Shown here in pieces: positions 16,949 to 25,254 of a DNA stretch of 64,000 bases. Within the stretch, counting starts at the first letter, position 1, and the number at the start of each line of letters is the position of its first letter. The DNA is from Nocardia aurantia (GTDB lineage Bacteria > Actinomycetota > Actinomycetes > Mycobacteriales > Mycobacteriaceae). A program made the translations under genes and the position numbers. The stretch lies in assembly GCF_009604425.1 (NCBI RefSeq), contig NZ_WEGI01000017.1, forward strand, positions 86,503 through 150,502, written 5' to 3'. The notes under the pieces were generated by a model. The model ran no database searches. It saw nothing but the letters and a program-made list of their open reading frames with translations, and had not been told where the DNA came from.

Positions 16949-18247
16949 TCAGCGCGGGTGATCGGCCGGGTCCGGCACGTCCCGGGGCCGAATCGCCTTG
17001 TCCCGGTACATCGCCGAGTCCACGGTGTGCATGAGCGCGTCGACGTCCTGCGGGCGGCGGTCGACCAGGGTGGTGCCGACGCTGGCGCCGATCGAGACCG
17101 GTTGCCCGGCAACGACGATCGGCTGGGACACCGCGGCGAGCAGGCGCTCGGTGACGGCGGCCAGTTGGGCGGGGCCGGTGCAGTTCTCGATCAGCACGAT
17201 GAATTCGTCGCCGCCGATGCGGGCGGCGAGGCCCTCCGGGGCGGCGGCCGCTCGCAGGCGCTCCGCCACCGTCCGCAACACCCGGTCGCCGACAGTGTGG
17301 CCGTGCGCGTCGTTGATCGCCTTGAACCGGTCCAGATCCAGATAGCACAGCCCGAGCGGGCCGTCGGCGTGGGCGAGCCGGTCGAAGAACAGCACCCGGT
17401 TGGCCAGGCCGGTGAGATTGTCGTGGTGGGCGTCGTGCCACAACCGGTCGGCGAGCGCCTTGCGTTCGGTGATGTCGACCGCGACCCCGATCAGGAACCG
17501 CACCCGTCCGTCCGCGTCGCGGACCACCGACATCGACAGGTCGATGTCGGTGTGGCTGCCGTCGGGGCGCATGGTGTGGGTCTCCATGCGGAATCGGTCG
17601 ACCTGTCCGAGCAGCAGCAGCCGGAACCGGTCGTAGGCGGGGCCGATGTTGTCGGCGCCGAGGACCTCCAGCACGGTGCGCCCGGGGATGCGATCCTGCG
17701 GGACGCCGAGCATGTCGGCGAAGGTCGCGTTCACGTCGAGCACCCGTCCGGTGTCCGCGTCGATCGTGCCGATGCCGACCGAAGCTCCGGCGAAGATCGC
17801 CGCGAACCGCGCCTCCGACAACTGCCGCTGGGACTGTGCCTCGCGCACGGCGGCCAGCGCCGCCGCCAGTGTGCTCTCCTGTTCGGCCAGTGCGGTGGAG
17901 CGCAGGGCCGCGGTGAAACCCGCGGCGAATTCGCCCGCCGCGTCGATCGCGCGCTGCCGCACCTGCTCGTACTCCGGCTCGTCCCGCTCCGGGCAGACGG
18001 CGTCGACCATGTCGCGGCAGATCACCGAGATCGAGCGGCTCACCGCGGCCGCGTCCCGATAGTTGGCGTCCACCAGGGCGGAGGCGGCCTGTCGCGCGGT
18101 GCCCGGCTCGGCCGTGCCGCGCAGCACCGCCAGCAACCCCTCGCCGAGTTCGGCCAGCAGTTCCTCGATCCGGGTTCGCGTGAGGGTGGGCGCGACGACG
18201 CCGTCCAGCGCGTCGGCCCAGCGCACCCCCAGCTCGTGCGAACCCAC
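16949..18247 (-). CDS. PAS-GGDEF diguanylate cyclase
   Basis: This 432-residue soluble protein has an N-terminal helical domain of about 160 residues that resembles RsbR-like co-antagonist sensor domains. A PAS domain follows (FAAIFAGASVGIGTIDADTG to the PAC segment FLIGVAVDITERK). Last comes a GGDEF domain with LCYLDLDRFKAINDAHGH and the active-site ARIGGDEFIV, so synthesis of cyclic di-GMP is expected. No EAL domain and no membrane segment are present. The start is taken as GTG 18247, preceded by a GGCAGGGG run; upstream the frame only shadows the methyltransferase. It follows that gene by 20 bp and should be co-transcribed. Confidence 0.85.
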   Translation of the reverse strand: MGSHELGVRWADALDGVVAPTLTRTRIEELLAELGEGLLAVLRGTAEPGTARQAASALVDANYRDAAAVSRSISVICRDMVDAVCPERDEPEYEQVRQRAIDAAGEFAAGFTAALRSTALAEQESTLAAALAAVREAQSQRQLSEARFAAIFAGASVGIGTIDADTGRVLDVNATFADMLGVPQDRIPGRTVLEVLGADNIGPAYDRFRLLLLGQVDRFRMETHTMRPDGSHTDIDLSMSVVRDADGRVRFLIGVAVDITERKALADRLWHDAHHDNLTGLANRVLFFDRLAHADGPLGLCYLDLDRFKAINDAHGHTVGDRVLRTVAERLRAAAAPEGLAARIGGDEFIVLIENCTGPAQLAAVTERLLAAVSQPIVVAGQPVSIGASVGTTLVDRRPQDVDALMHTVDSAMYRDKAIRPRDVPDPADHPR

Positions 18248-18267
18248 ACCTATACCCCTGCCGTAGT

Positions 18268-19077
18268 TCAGATCTTGCGTCCCACCCCCGCCAGGCCGAG
18301 CGAGCGACCGGGGGCCTCGTGCAGATCGCGGTCGGATTCCGGCCGCCACTGCGGCAGTTCCACCACGCCGGGATCGATCATCTCCCAGCCGTCGAACATC
18401 GCGGTGATCGCCGCGCGGTCGCGGAAGCGGATCCCGACGTGACTCGTGTTGGCGGAGTGGTCGCCCAGCAGCGCCGCGTCGTCGGGGCGCAGCGCGGAGG
18501 TGAGATGCGAGATGGCCACGTAGCTGCCGACCGGCAGCGCGGTCCGCAGCGCGGCGACGCGCTCGGCCGGGCGCTCGGCGTCCTGGAGCAGGTGCAGCAC
18601 CGCGATCAGCAGCAGGCCGATCGGCTCGCCGACATCGATCAGGCCGGTTCCGGCGGCGGTGGCGAGCAATTCGTCCGGTTTCCGGAGATCGGCCTGAATC
18701 GCGTCGGCGCCCGGGACATTCGCGAGGATCGTGCGGGAATGCGTGACCGCCACCGGATCGATGTCGGCGTAGAGCACCCGGATGCCGGGGTCGATCGACT
18801 GCACGATCTCGTGCACGTTGCCGGCGGTCGGAATGCCGGACCCGACGTCGAGGAACTGCCGGATGCCCGCGTCGGCGAGGAAGCGGACCACCCGGCGCAG
18901 GAACGCCCGGTTGCTCAGCGCCAGCCGCGGCAGATCCGGTACGAGTTTCTTGGCCTGTTCCGCGACGAGCCGATCGATCTCGAAATTGTGCGAACCACCG
19001 AGCAACGCGTCGTACATCCGGGCCGGGCTGGCCCGCGTCATATCCACGCCGTCGGGTGCCCATGCCGGTCTTTCCAC
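18268..19077 (-). CDS. SAM-dependent methyltransferase, Methyltransf_19/DUF574 family
   Basis: The roughly 269-residue protein begins PAWAPDGVDMTRASPARMYDALLGGSHNF, the hallmark of this actinobacterial family. It continues with the SAM-binding glycine motif FLDVGSGIPT, and with VLYADIDPVAV supplying the acidic residue at the end of strand 2. Substrates of the family are largely unknown. GTG 19077 is chosen because AGAGGGG precedes it at ideal spacing and it matches the usual start; GTG 19128 would add 17 basic residues. The gene leads a two-gene unit with the PAS-GGDEF cyclase. Confidence 0.85.
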   Translation of the reverse strand: MERPAWAPDGVDMTRASPARMYDALLGGSHNFEIDRLVAEQAKKLVPDLPRLALSNRAFLRRVVRFLADAGIRQFLDVGSGIPTAGNVHEIVQSIDPGIRVLYADIDPVAVTHSRTILANVPGADAIQADLRKPDELLATAAGTGLIDVGEPIGLLLIAVLHLLQDAERPAERVAALRTALPVGSYVAISHLTSALRPDDAALLGDHSANTSHVGIRFRDRAAITAMFDGWEMIDPGVVELPQWRPESDRDLHEAPGRSLGLAGVGRKI

Positions 19078-19298
19078 GCGAAAACCCCTCTTGCCCTTGT
19101 GCTTCCGAGCCTCCGCCCGGGCGGCCACCCGATGTGCGCCGAATCGACGGCACGGGTATACCAGCGGATATTAGTCCCATCCGCGCGTCGCGTCGATCTT
19201 GTCCGCTGCCGGCGGAAAACCGGCCGCAACCAGCGCGCATGGGGTCGGCCGCCGTGGGCCGCGCGGCCGGATGTCCCCCGATCGGACCACCCGCACCA

Positions 19299-19335
19299 TT
19301 GACACAATGAAACAAATCAACCTACATTGTTTCAT
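19299..19335 (+). promoter_or_regulatory. Promoter and palindromic operator of the tetR-oxygenase unit
   Basis: TTGACA (19299-19304) and TACATT (19323-19328), 18 bp apart, make a near-consensus promoter; the -10 is seven bases from ATG 19336, so the message is probably leaderless. A perfect 9-bp inverted repeat, ATGAAACAA (19307-19315) and TTGTTTCAT (19327-19335), overlaps the spacer and -10. That position is ideal for autorepression by the TetR protein. Confidence 0.7.
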
Positions 19336-19983
19336 ATGGGGACCGATCGAGACGATGTGGACGAACGAATCATGGACGCGGCCCTGGAGCGCATTCTCCA
19401 GGTGGGCATCCGGCGCGCGAGTCTCGACGATATCGCGCGGCGCGCCGGGCTCAACCGCATCACCATCTATCGCCGCTTCGCCGGCAAGGACAATCTGGTC
19501 GAGGCGACCCTGGCCCGGGAGACCCGGCGCATGCTCGCCGAGGTGACCACCGTGGTCACCACGACCTCGGGGGTCGACGCCCAGATCGAGGCCGCCGTCC
19601 TGTACGTGCTGCGGACCACCCGCAGCCATCCGCTGGTGACCCAGCTGCTCAACGTCGCTCCCGACGAGGCGATGAGCTTCTACACGGTCCGCGGCGAGGA
19701 GATGATCCGGCAGGGCGTCGAATACATCGTCGCCGTACTGGAACTGACCCAGCAGCGCGGCTTCATCGATGCGTACGACCCGCGTCCGGTCGCGGAACTT
19801 CTTGCCCGGATGGCACATTCGCTGCTGCTCACTCCCGACGGCGGCGTGAACTTCAAGGATCCCGATCGCGCACGGGAATTCGTGCGCGCCGCTGTCGTGC
19901 CGCTGGTGAAACACGGCATCGGCCCGAAGGAGAGCACCGATGAATTCTCCCGTCCCACTTCGTCATCCCGCGACACCCCGTAA
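19336..19983 (+). CDS. TetR-family regulator, autoregulated
   Basis: This 215-residue protein has an N-terminal helix-turn-helix: IMDAALERILQVGIRRASLDDIARRAGLNRITIYRRF, roughly residues 11-47. The remainder is a helical sensor domain. ATG 19336 is chosen because the promoter and operator end directly before it. Its 3' end overlaps the following oxygenase gene by 44 nt, so the two are co-expressed and the regulator probably senses a lipid or sterol-like substrate or product of that enzyme, which is inference. It diverges from the methyltransferase-GGDEF unit across about 260 bp. Confidence 0.87.
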   Translation: MGTDRDDVDERIMDAALERILQVGIRRASLDDIARRAGLNRITIYRRFAGKDNLVEATLARETRRMLAEVTTVVTTTSGVDAQIEAAVLYVLRTTRSHPLVTQLLNVAPDEAMSFYTVRGEEMIRQGVEYIVAVLELTQQRGFIDAYDPRPVAELLARMAHSLLLTPDGGVNFKDPDRAREFVRAAVVPLVKHGIGPKESTDEFSRPTSSSRDTP

Positions 19984-21157
19984 GGTTCCCGGCCTGCGCG
20001 CCTTCGCCGTCCTGCTGAACATCGGCACGCCGGACGCGCGGGAATGGCAGGCGCTCGGCGAGGCGCTGCTCGTCGGCGACGAGCCGATGGACCGGCTGGT
20101 CGAGTGGATGTCCGGCGCGAGCGCCGGCGGACTCGCGATCACCCGGCCGATGTTCGAACAGGCCCTGCGCGAAGGGATCTCGTCTGTTCCGGACGCACCG
20201 GAACCGTTGCGGGAGTTCTTCGGCCGCTACGAGACGGCGCCGGACTGGGTGGACTGGCCCACCATCCGCCGGGCCGAGCGGGTGTTCCGGATGGGTGGTA
20301 TCGACGGGCTGTACATCGCCCGGGACGTCGCGCTGCTCGGTGGTTATCTGGCCTCCGGATTCAACAAGACTCTGATCCGCACCGGCGCGCTGGAGAAGGG
20401 CCCGGCCAAACGCTTCGCCGAGACCCTGCAATGGGCCCTGGACGTCACCTCCGACGAGGGGATGCGGCCGCTCGGCGCCGGTTACCGGGCCACGATGCAG
20501 GTGCGGCTGATCCACGCGCTGGTCCGCAAACACGTTTCGGCACAACCGGATTGGGACAGCGCCGAGTGGGGCCTGCCGATCAACCAGACGGATATGGCCG
20601 CGACGCTGGTCGGCGCGCTCGTCTCGCCGTTCCTGGGCGCGATGCCGATGGGGGTGGTGCCCGCCCGCGGCGACCTGGAGGCCGCGGCCCACCTGACCCG
20701 GTACGTGGGCTGGTTGATCGGGGTGCGGGACGAGTGGCTGCCGACCGGCTTCCGTGATTCGGTGCGCATTCTGTACCACTGCATGACCGCGATCACCAAT
20801 CCGGACGAGACCAGCGCGCAATTGGCCATGCCGATGGCCGACGATCCGCTGCGCTGGCACTATCCGAATCTGGCCGGGCTGCGGGGCCGCATCGCACGGG
20901 CGCAGCATCTCTCGATCGCGAGCCTGTTCCTCGGCCCCGCCTCGATGCGCCAGTTGGGCCTGCCGGCGACCGTGCCGCCGTGGTACCCGCTGGCCCGACT
21001 TCCGGTGAACCTGGTCCGCAGCGCGCTCACCCGGCTGCTGCCCGGCGGGGTGGAGCGCGCCGCGATCCAGGGCCGCCGCCGCCAGGAACAGTTCCTGCGC
21101 ACGCTGATCGGTGACGCGCCGGCGGTGATCGGGGAGTCGGCCCGCTCCGCCGCCTGA
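19940..21157 (+). CDS. Oxygenase-like protein, MpaB/DUF2236 (Lcp-related) family
   Basis: This 405-residue protein belongs to the DUF2236 superfamily, which includes latex-clearing protein Lcp and fungal MpaB, heme-dependent oxygenases that cleave isoprenoid double bonds. The core motif region GYRATMQVRLIHALVRKHV contains the conserved Arg-x-x-His-Ala-x-x-Arg arrangement around the proposed heme ligand. The partner motif WGLPINQTDMAATLVGALVSP follows. No signal peptide is seen, unlike secreted Lcp. It overlaps the 3' end of its tetR and should be induced when the repressor is released. The substrate is unknown; polyprenoid or sterol-like lipids are a family-based guess. Confidence 0.78.
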   Translation: MNSPVPLRHPATPRKVPGLRAFAVLLNIGTPDAREWQALGEALLVGDEPMDRLVEWMSGASAGGLAITRPMFEQALREGISSVPDAPEPLREFFGRYETAPDWVDWPTIRRAERVFRMGGIDGLYIARDVALLGGYLASGFNKTLIRTGALEKGPAKRFAETLQWALDVTSDEGMRPLGAGYRATMQVRLIHALVRKHVSAQPDWDSAEWGLPINQTDMAATLVGALVSPFLGAMPMGVVPARGDLEAAAHLTRYVGWLIGVRDEWLPTGFRDSVRILYHCMTAITNPDETSAQLAMPMADDPLRWHYPNLAGLRGRIARAQHLSIASLFLGPASMRQLGLPATVPPWYPLARLPVNLVRSALTRLLPGGVERAAIQGRRRQEQFLRTLIGDAPAVIGESARSAA

Positions 21158-21428
21158 GGGCTCGATGTTGCTGTGCGGATGCGAGATTCTTTCCCGATCG
21201 CGTCCGCCGGCGCCGCGGGTTCCGGCAACTCGCCACCGGACCGGGGCTCGAGCGCCTACCATGCAGTTGGCCGAAGTCATGTGCCGACATCGGCTGAACG
21301 GCAATGTAGCTCGATCATAGCCAGTAGGTGGGGAGTGGGCCGGGTCAACCTGCCGATGTGGACTTGTCGGTGTCATGGGGCATGCTCTTGGCACGCAGAC
21401 TGTCCACGAGCCCGTCCGGAGTACCCCA

Positions 21429-22187
21429 ATGTCGTCCCGTCGAACGAAGCCACAACCGCTGTCCGACACCGAGATCCGGCAGATCGCCGCGGAGATCACC
21501 GCCGGCACGCCGCCGATGGTGTGGTTCACCGCGGAGGCCGTCGGCGTGCCGGAAGGCCGTTCCGGCAAGGTGGTTGCCCTCGGAGATCCCACCGAGGGCG
21601 ACTTCCTGCAGGTTCGGCCCACCGGTTCCAAAGATGTGCTGTCGTTCTCGCCCACCGAAGTGACGCTGATCAAACCGGCCCGGCGCACCCCGCCCGCGGC
21701 CCCGAGTTCCAGGAAGGACCCCGCATTGACGACCCCGTCCACCGTGACCCCCGCGTCGGCGCCGAGTCAGGAGCCGGCGAACCCCGTTGCCGCCGAGCCG
21801 AATCCGGCGCCGGCGACCCCCGCCGCGAACACCGACGCGACCGGCCCGGCGGGCGCGAAGCCCGCTACCGGCGGCACCCGCGCCCCGCGGGAGAAGGCGC
21901 CCGCCGCCCCCAAGAAGGCGAAGGTGCCGGAGGTCACCGTGACGTTGTCCGGTACGGCCGACGGCGAGTGGACCGTCGACGTGGTCAACGGTAAGAAGCG
22001 CACGGTACGCGGCCTGCCGGTGTCCGGCGCCGCGGTCGCCCAGGCGGCGAGCCTGCTGCATCCGGAGGTCGCCGAGGTCGTCGACTCGGTGCTGGAGTCC
22101 GTGCGTACCAGCCAGCGGGCCAAGGTCGAGCAGTTGCAGGCCGAACTGGAGAACGCCCGCCGGCTGCTCGACGAGCTCTCCGGGTAG
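21429..22187 (+). CDS. Conserved actinobacterial protein of unknown function (DUF6319-like)
   Basis: This 252-residue protein has three visible parts. The N-terminal segment of about 80 residues contains PMVWFTAEAVGVPEGRSGKVVAL. An Ala/Pro-rich low-complexity linker covers about 85-165. The C-terminal domain of about 90 residues, with VTVTLSGTADGEWTVDVVNG, ends in a coiled-coil-like helix QRAKVEQLQAELENARRLLDEL. It looks like a linker protein with one binding domain at each end. ATG 21429 has GGAG seven bases upstream; the frame is open further up but without support. It converges on the diguanylate cyclase gene with only 6 bp between stops. I recognise no function. Confidence 0.7.
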   Translation: MSSRRTKPQPLSDTEIRQIAAEITAGTPPMVWFTAEAVGVPEGRSGKVVALGDPTEGDFLQVRPTGSKDVLSFSPTEVTLIKPARRTPPAAPSSRKDPALTTPSTVTPASAPSQEPANPVAAEPNPAPATPAANTDATGPAGAKPATGGTRAPREKAPAAPKKAKVPEVTVTLSGTADGEWTVDVVNGKKRTVRGLPVSGAAVAQAASLLHPEVAEVVDSVLESVRTSQRAKVEQLQAELENARRLLDELSG

Positions 22188-22193
22188 ATCCGG

Positions 22194-23714
22194 CTATACG
22201 GCGGTTTCCCGCCGCCAGTTGCGCCGGCTGCTCGCCGCCGCATGCCCGAGATGGCGGATGTCGTCGTAGAACACGTACCCCAGCGAGTATTCCTTCGCGT
22301 GATACATCGCCGAATCCGCCTCGCGCAGTAGGTCGTACACGGTGTCGTCGGCGCTGCGCGGGGCGTCGCAGGCGATCCCGATGCTGGTGGCCACCGACAC
22401 CGGGCCCGCGGTGAGTTCGAACGGTTTCCGGAAGGCGTCGAGCAGCCGCTCGGCCAGCACCGCGGACTCCTGCCGGTTCGCGCAACCCAGCACGACGAAT
22501 TCGTCGCCGCCGTATCGGGCCGCCAGATCGTCCTGCCCGATCACGTGCCGGATCCGGTCCGCCGCACCGGCGATCAACTCGTCGCCGACGGCGTGGCCGT
22601 GGGTGTCGTTGATGGCCTTGAAGCCGTCGAGGTCGAGGAACAGCAGGCACAGCGGCCGCCCCGCCCAGCGGTCCGCGTACACCCGGGGCGCCCGCAGCAG
22701 CGCGGCCCGGTTGGACAGTCCGGTCAGCATGTCGTGATCGGCCTGGTACTGGGCGCGCCGCTCGCTGCGCAGGCTGCGCACCACCGCGCGCTCACTGCGG
22801 GCCAGCACGCCGACCAGCAGGACCGCCAGCAGGGCGGAGACCACGGCCCGATCCAGCGTGTCGAGGTTGGCCCCGACCACCGGCCCGAGCGAGGCGACCA
22901 CCAGCAGCACCGCGATGAAGCTGGCGCGCTGCCGGGACTGGTGGGGATGGATGTGCCGCGGCTGCCCGACGGTCACCATGGTCGGGTGCAGCGCGGCCAG
23001 GCCGACCAGCAGGAAGGCCAGCAACTCGGGGATCAGCAACATGTTCGGGCCGAGCGTGAGATATCCGGCGGCGTCCAGGTTGTAGCCGAGATCGCCGCCG
23101 AGGACGGTCAGCAGGCACAGGTGCACCAGCCGCAGCGAGGTCTCCGAGCGCCCGGCCGTGACCATCGAGTGGGTGACCACCGTCAGCAGCAGCGCGTCGA
23201 CCACCGGATAGGTCACCCGGATCAGCGTGGGCCCGTCGAACACGCGCGCCGCGTGCAGCACCGGGGAGATCAGGAAGGTCCAGGAGGCCAGCAGCGCGCC
23301 CAGCCCGATCAGCCAGGAATCCAGGATCAGATCGATGTGGAAGGTGCGCCGCGGCACCAGCCACAGCACCGCGGCGGCGCCGACACCCACGTACCCCCCG
23401 AGGGTGAACAGATCCGCGAGCGGCGGCGGTATGGGCCACTCCAGGAAGTCGCGCAGCGTGGTGCCGACGCAGAACAGGACCGACGAGGCAGCGAGCAGGA
23501 ACCACGCCACCGGAGCCGGCGGCCGATGGCGGTGCACACCGGTGCAGATCATCGCCAGCGTGGCGGCCACCACCACCAGCATCGCGCCCAGCGCGAGCGG
23601 CCGGCCCGCGAGCGGCACCGTGATCACCGCCAGGATCAGGATGGGCGTGGTCGCCCACCATGGTGACTTGGTACGACACCAGTTGCGGCTCGCGTGCTGT
23701 CCGTCGGCTGCCAT
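22194..23714 (-). CDS. Membrane-bound GGDEF diguanylate cyclase
   Basis: This 506-residue protein has about 300 residues of alternating hydrophobic segments (eight or more membrane helices) followed by a GGDEF domain. The domain contains LCLLFLDLDGFKAINDTHGH and the intact active site ARYGGDEFVVLG. It should make cyclic di-GMP in response to something sensed in the membrane. ATG 23714 overlaps the stop of the upstream gene (ATGA), so it is the third cistron of a coupled operon with an arginine decarboxylase and an unknown protein. It is the second c-di-GMP enzyme in this window. Confidence 0.88.
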   Translation of the reverse strand: MAADGQHASRNWCRTKSPWWATTPILILAVITVPLAGRPLALGAMLVVVAATLAMICTGVHRHRPPAPVAWFLLAASSVLFCVGTTLRDFLEWPIPPPLADLFTLGGYVGVGAAAVLWLVPRRTFHIDLILDSWLIGLGALLASWTFLISPVLHAARVFDGPTLIRVTYPVVDALLLTVVTHSMVTAGRSETSLRLVHLCLLTVLGGDLGYNLDAAGYLTLGPNMLLIPELLAFLLVGLAALHPTMVTVGQPRHIHPHQSRQRASFIAVLLVVASLGPVVGANLDTLDRAVVSALLAVLLVGVLARSERAVVRSLRSERRAQYQADHDMLTGLSNRAALLRAPRVYADRWAGRPLCLLFLDLDGFKAINDTHGHAVGDELIAGAADRIRHVIGQDDLAARYGGDEFVVLGCANRQESAVLAERLLDAFRKPFELTAGPVSVATSIGIACDAPRSADDTVYDLLREADSAMYHAKEYSLGYVFYDDIRHLGHAAASSRRNWRRETAV

Positions 23715-24319
23715 CAGCCCCCCTTGTCCACGTAGTCCCCTGTGAACCGTGCCGCGTAGTAGGTTTGTGCGTCCTCCACCGCGACGTCAGCATCCGCCTG
23801 CTCATCGAGCGCCGCTCGAAGCGCGTCGGCGAACGAAAACCGAGAGTTGTTGTACGAGCAGATGTCCCAGCCGACGACCGCGCGTTCTGCCGCCAGGATC
23901 CGGACAATCGAAGTGATCATGGCATGAAATGCGGTGCCCTGTCGCGCAGTCGGGTCGACCAGTGTGAATCCGGCGTAGAAGATGGCGCCGCGGGCCGCGT
24001 GTAGCGGGAAACGTGCTGCGAAATAGTCCGGGCTGATCCACGGTACCGTTTCCAGGTGCCGGGTCAGGGTACTCAGGCCGACGGGGGTGCCGCCGGGGGT
24101 CCGGGCCACATGCTTCTGTACCCGCGGGTCGGTCATCTCATCCTGAAACTCGTTGCGGTACAAGACTTGCCGTGCGATTGCCCGGGTGCGCAACGGGCCG
24201 AAGGCGGTCTCGTACAGCCGGTGGAAACCATCGATCTCCGCCTCGGGGATGGTGTGCTCGATGCTGACCCGGATCGCCGCGGCGCCGGCGGCGAGCGAGC
24301 ATTCGCCGCCGGCGGTCAC
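23714..24319 (-). CDS. Unknown protein coupled to the arginine decarboxylase (possibly GNAT-like)
   Basis: This is a 201-residue protein. It starts at GTG 24319, which overlaps the arginine-decarboxylase stop (GTGA), and its stop overlaps the cyclase start (ATGA). The sequence VSIEHTIPEAEIDGFHRLYETAF followed by GAIFYAGFTLVDPTARQGTAFHAMI has the rhythm of an acyltransferase fold, but no diagnostic acetyl-CoA loop is clear. An acyltransferase acting on agmatine or arginine would fit the context, but that is speculation. The tight coupling on both sides shows that it works in fixed ratio with its neighbours. Confidence 0.65.
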   Translation of the reverse strand: MTAGGECSLAAGAAAIRVSIEHTIPEAEIDGFHRLYETAFGPLRTRAIARQVLYRNEFQDEMTDPRVQKHVARTPGGTPVGLSTLTRHLETVPWISPDYFAARFPLHAARGAIFYAGFTLVDPTARQGTAFHAMITSIVRILAAERAVVGWDICSYNNSRFSFADALRAALDEQADADVAVEDAQTYYAARFTGDYVDKGG

Positions 24320-24954
24320 GACCGTCCCCGGCCGCCGGAACGGCTCCGGCCGAGCAGTCGCCGGCCGCCGGTCTCGGCGCAGGGCGTGTCGCCCCGGGCC
24401 GTGGCGTCGCCCCAGCCCGCGGTGGCGTACGCGGCCAGCACGAGCGCGCACACCGGTTGCCCTTCGGCGCGGGCCTCGATCGTGCAGGTGCGCACCGGAC
24501 CGAAGCGCTGCGGCCGCCCCGCGGTCATGTCCGCGAGGCTGGCGTGGATGAGATCGTCCACCTCCCTGGCGGTTTCGCCCTCGTGCTCGACGAACAGCCC
24601 GGCGCCCGAGCCGTCGGCCCGCAGTGCCCAGCCCAGCCCGGCGGCCGCGCGCGCACCCGGTTCGGCGGCGTGCCCGGCGGCGTAGACGCAGTACAGCCGA
24701 TCGCCCCAGACGATCGGTTTGCGCACCCGGCGCGTGCGTTCGATGGTCGCCCGCGGTGGGATCACCGACGACAACCGGATCAGATTCGCGTCGCCCACCC
24801 CGAGATCGCGCAACGCCGCGTCGAACGCGGCGACCGGGGTCGCGGCGGCCCCGACCGCGGCGCCCACCTCGATGGCGGGTGCCGCGATCCGATTCGATTG
24901 GCGCACATCGTCACCGAGCGCGTCATAACTGTGCTGTCCATAGGTCGCGATCAT
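24316..24954 (-). CDS. Pyruvoyl-dependent arginine decarboxylase
   Basis: This 212-residue proenzyme converts arginine to agmatine. The family cleaves itself between two serines to create the pyruvoyl cofactor, and the site is visible as NLIRLSSVIPP with Ser62-Ser63. Cleavage would give a beta chain of about 62 residues and an alpha chain of about 150. The C-terminal VRTCTIEARAEGQPVCALVLAAY matches the conserved end of the family. ATG 24954 has GGAAGGA five bases upstream. These enzymes are best known from archaea, chlamydiae and a few bacteria. The last about 35 residues, rich in Arg and Gly, are a non-conserved extension. It leads the operon. Confidence 0.83.
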   Translation of the reverse strand: MIATYGQHSYDALGDDVRQSNRIAAPAIEVGAAVGAAATPVAAFDAALRDLGVGDANLIRLSSVIPPRATIERTRRVRKPIVWGDRLYCVYAAGHAAEPGARAAAGLGWALRADGSGAGLFVEHEGETAREVDDLIHASLADMTAGRPQRFGPVRTCTIEARAEGQPVCALVLAAYATAGWGDATARGDTPCAETGGRRLLGRSRSGGRGRS

Positions 24955-25254
24955 GAGCGTCCTTCCCCTGCCGTCCCAGTGTCGCATTTAAAAGGCTGGA
25001 GTTGCGGCATATTGGCTCGGCGTGCTCCCCGCGGCGGGTGACCGCAGGTGCGGACCCCGCCGAGACGTGTTCACCCCTGTTGACGGGTCCTCGGTCATAG
25101 CGAAGTCGAATCGGCCCGTGGGATGAGAAAAGGGCAATTCGGTCTGTTCGATGACGTGCCATCAGTTATCGGCACTGTTTACATCGTGCCATCGTCTGTG
25201 TAACTTGTCTGCAATCTGCAGTTCATCTGGTTCGCAATGTAAGTGGTGCAGAGT
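24955..25254. other. Intergenic region between divergent arginine-decarboxylase operon and VirB6-like gene
   Basis: About 300 bases without a credible gene. The stretch 25080-25255 is more A+T-rich than its surroundings and should hold both divergent promoters. The 9-mer CGTGCCATC occurs at 25155 and again at 25186, but I could not define a clear operator. Confidence 0.4.

Noticed and set aside
16949..19315. A single 788-residue protein combining the methyltransferase region and GGDEF domain
   Set aside because: The first 350 residues are Arg/Pro-rich out-of-frame translation of the methyltransferase gene. The real GGDEF protein starts near 18247.
19940..21157. Secreted latex-clearing protein
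   Set aside because: The protein shares the DUF2236 core but has no signal peptide, so only the broader MpaB/DUF2236 family is claimed.
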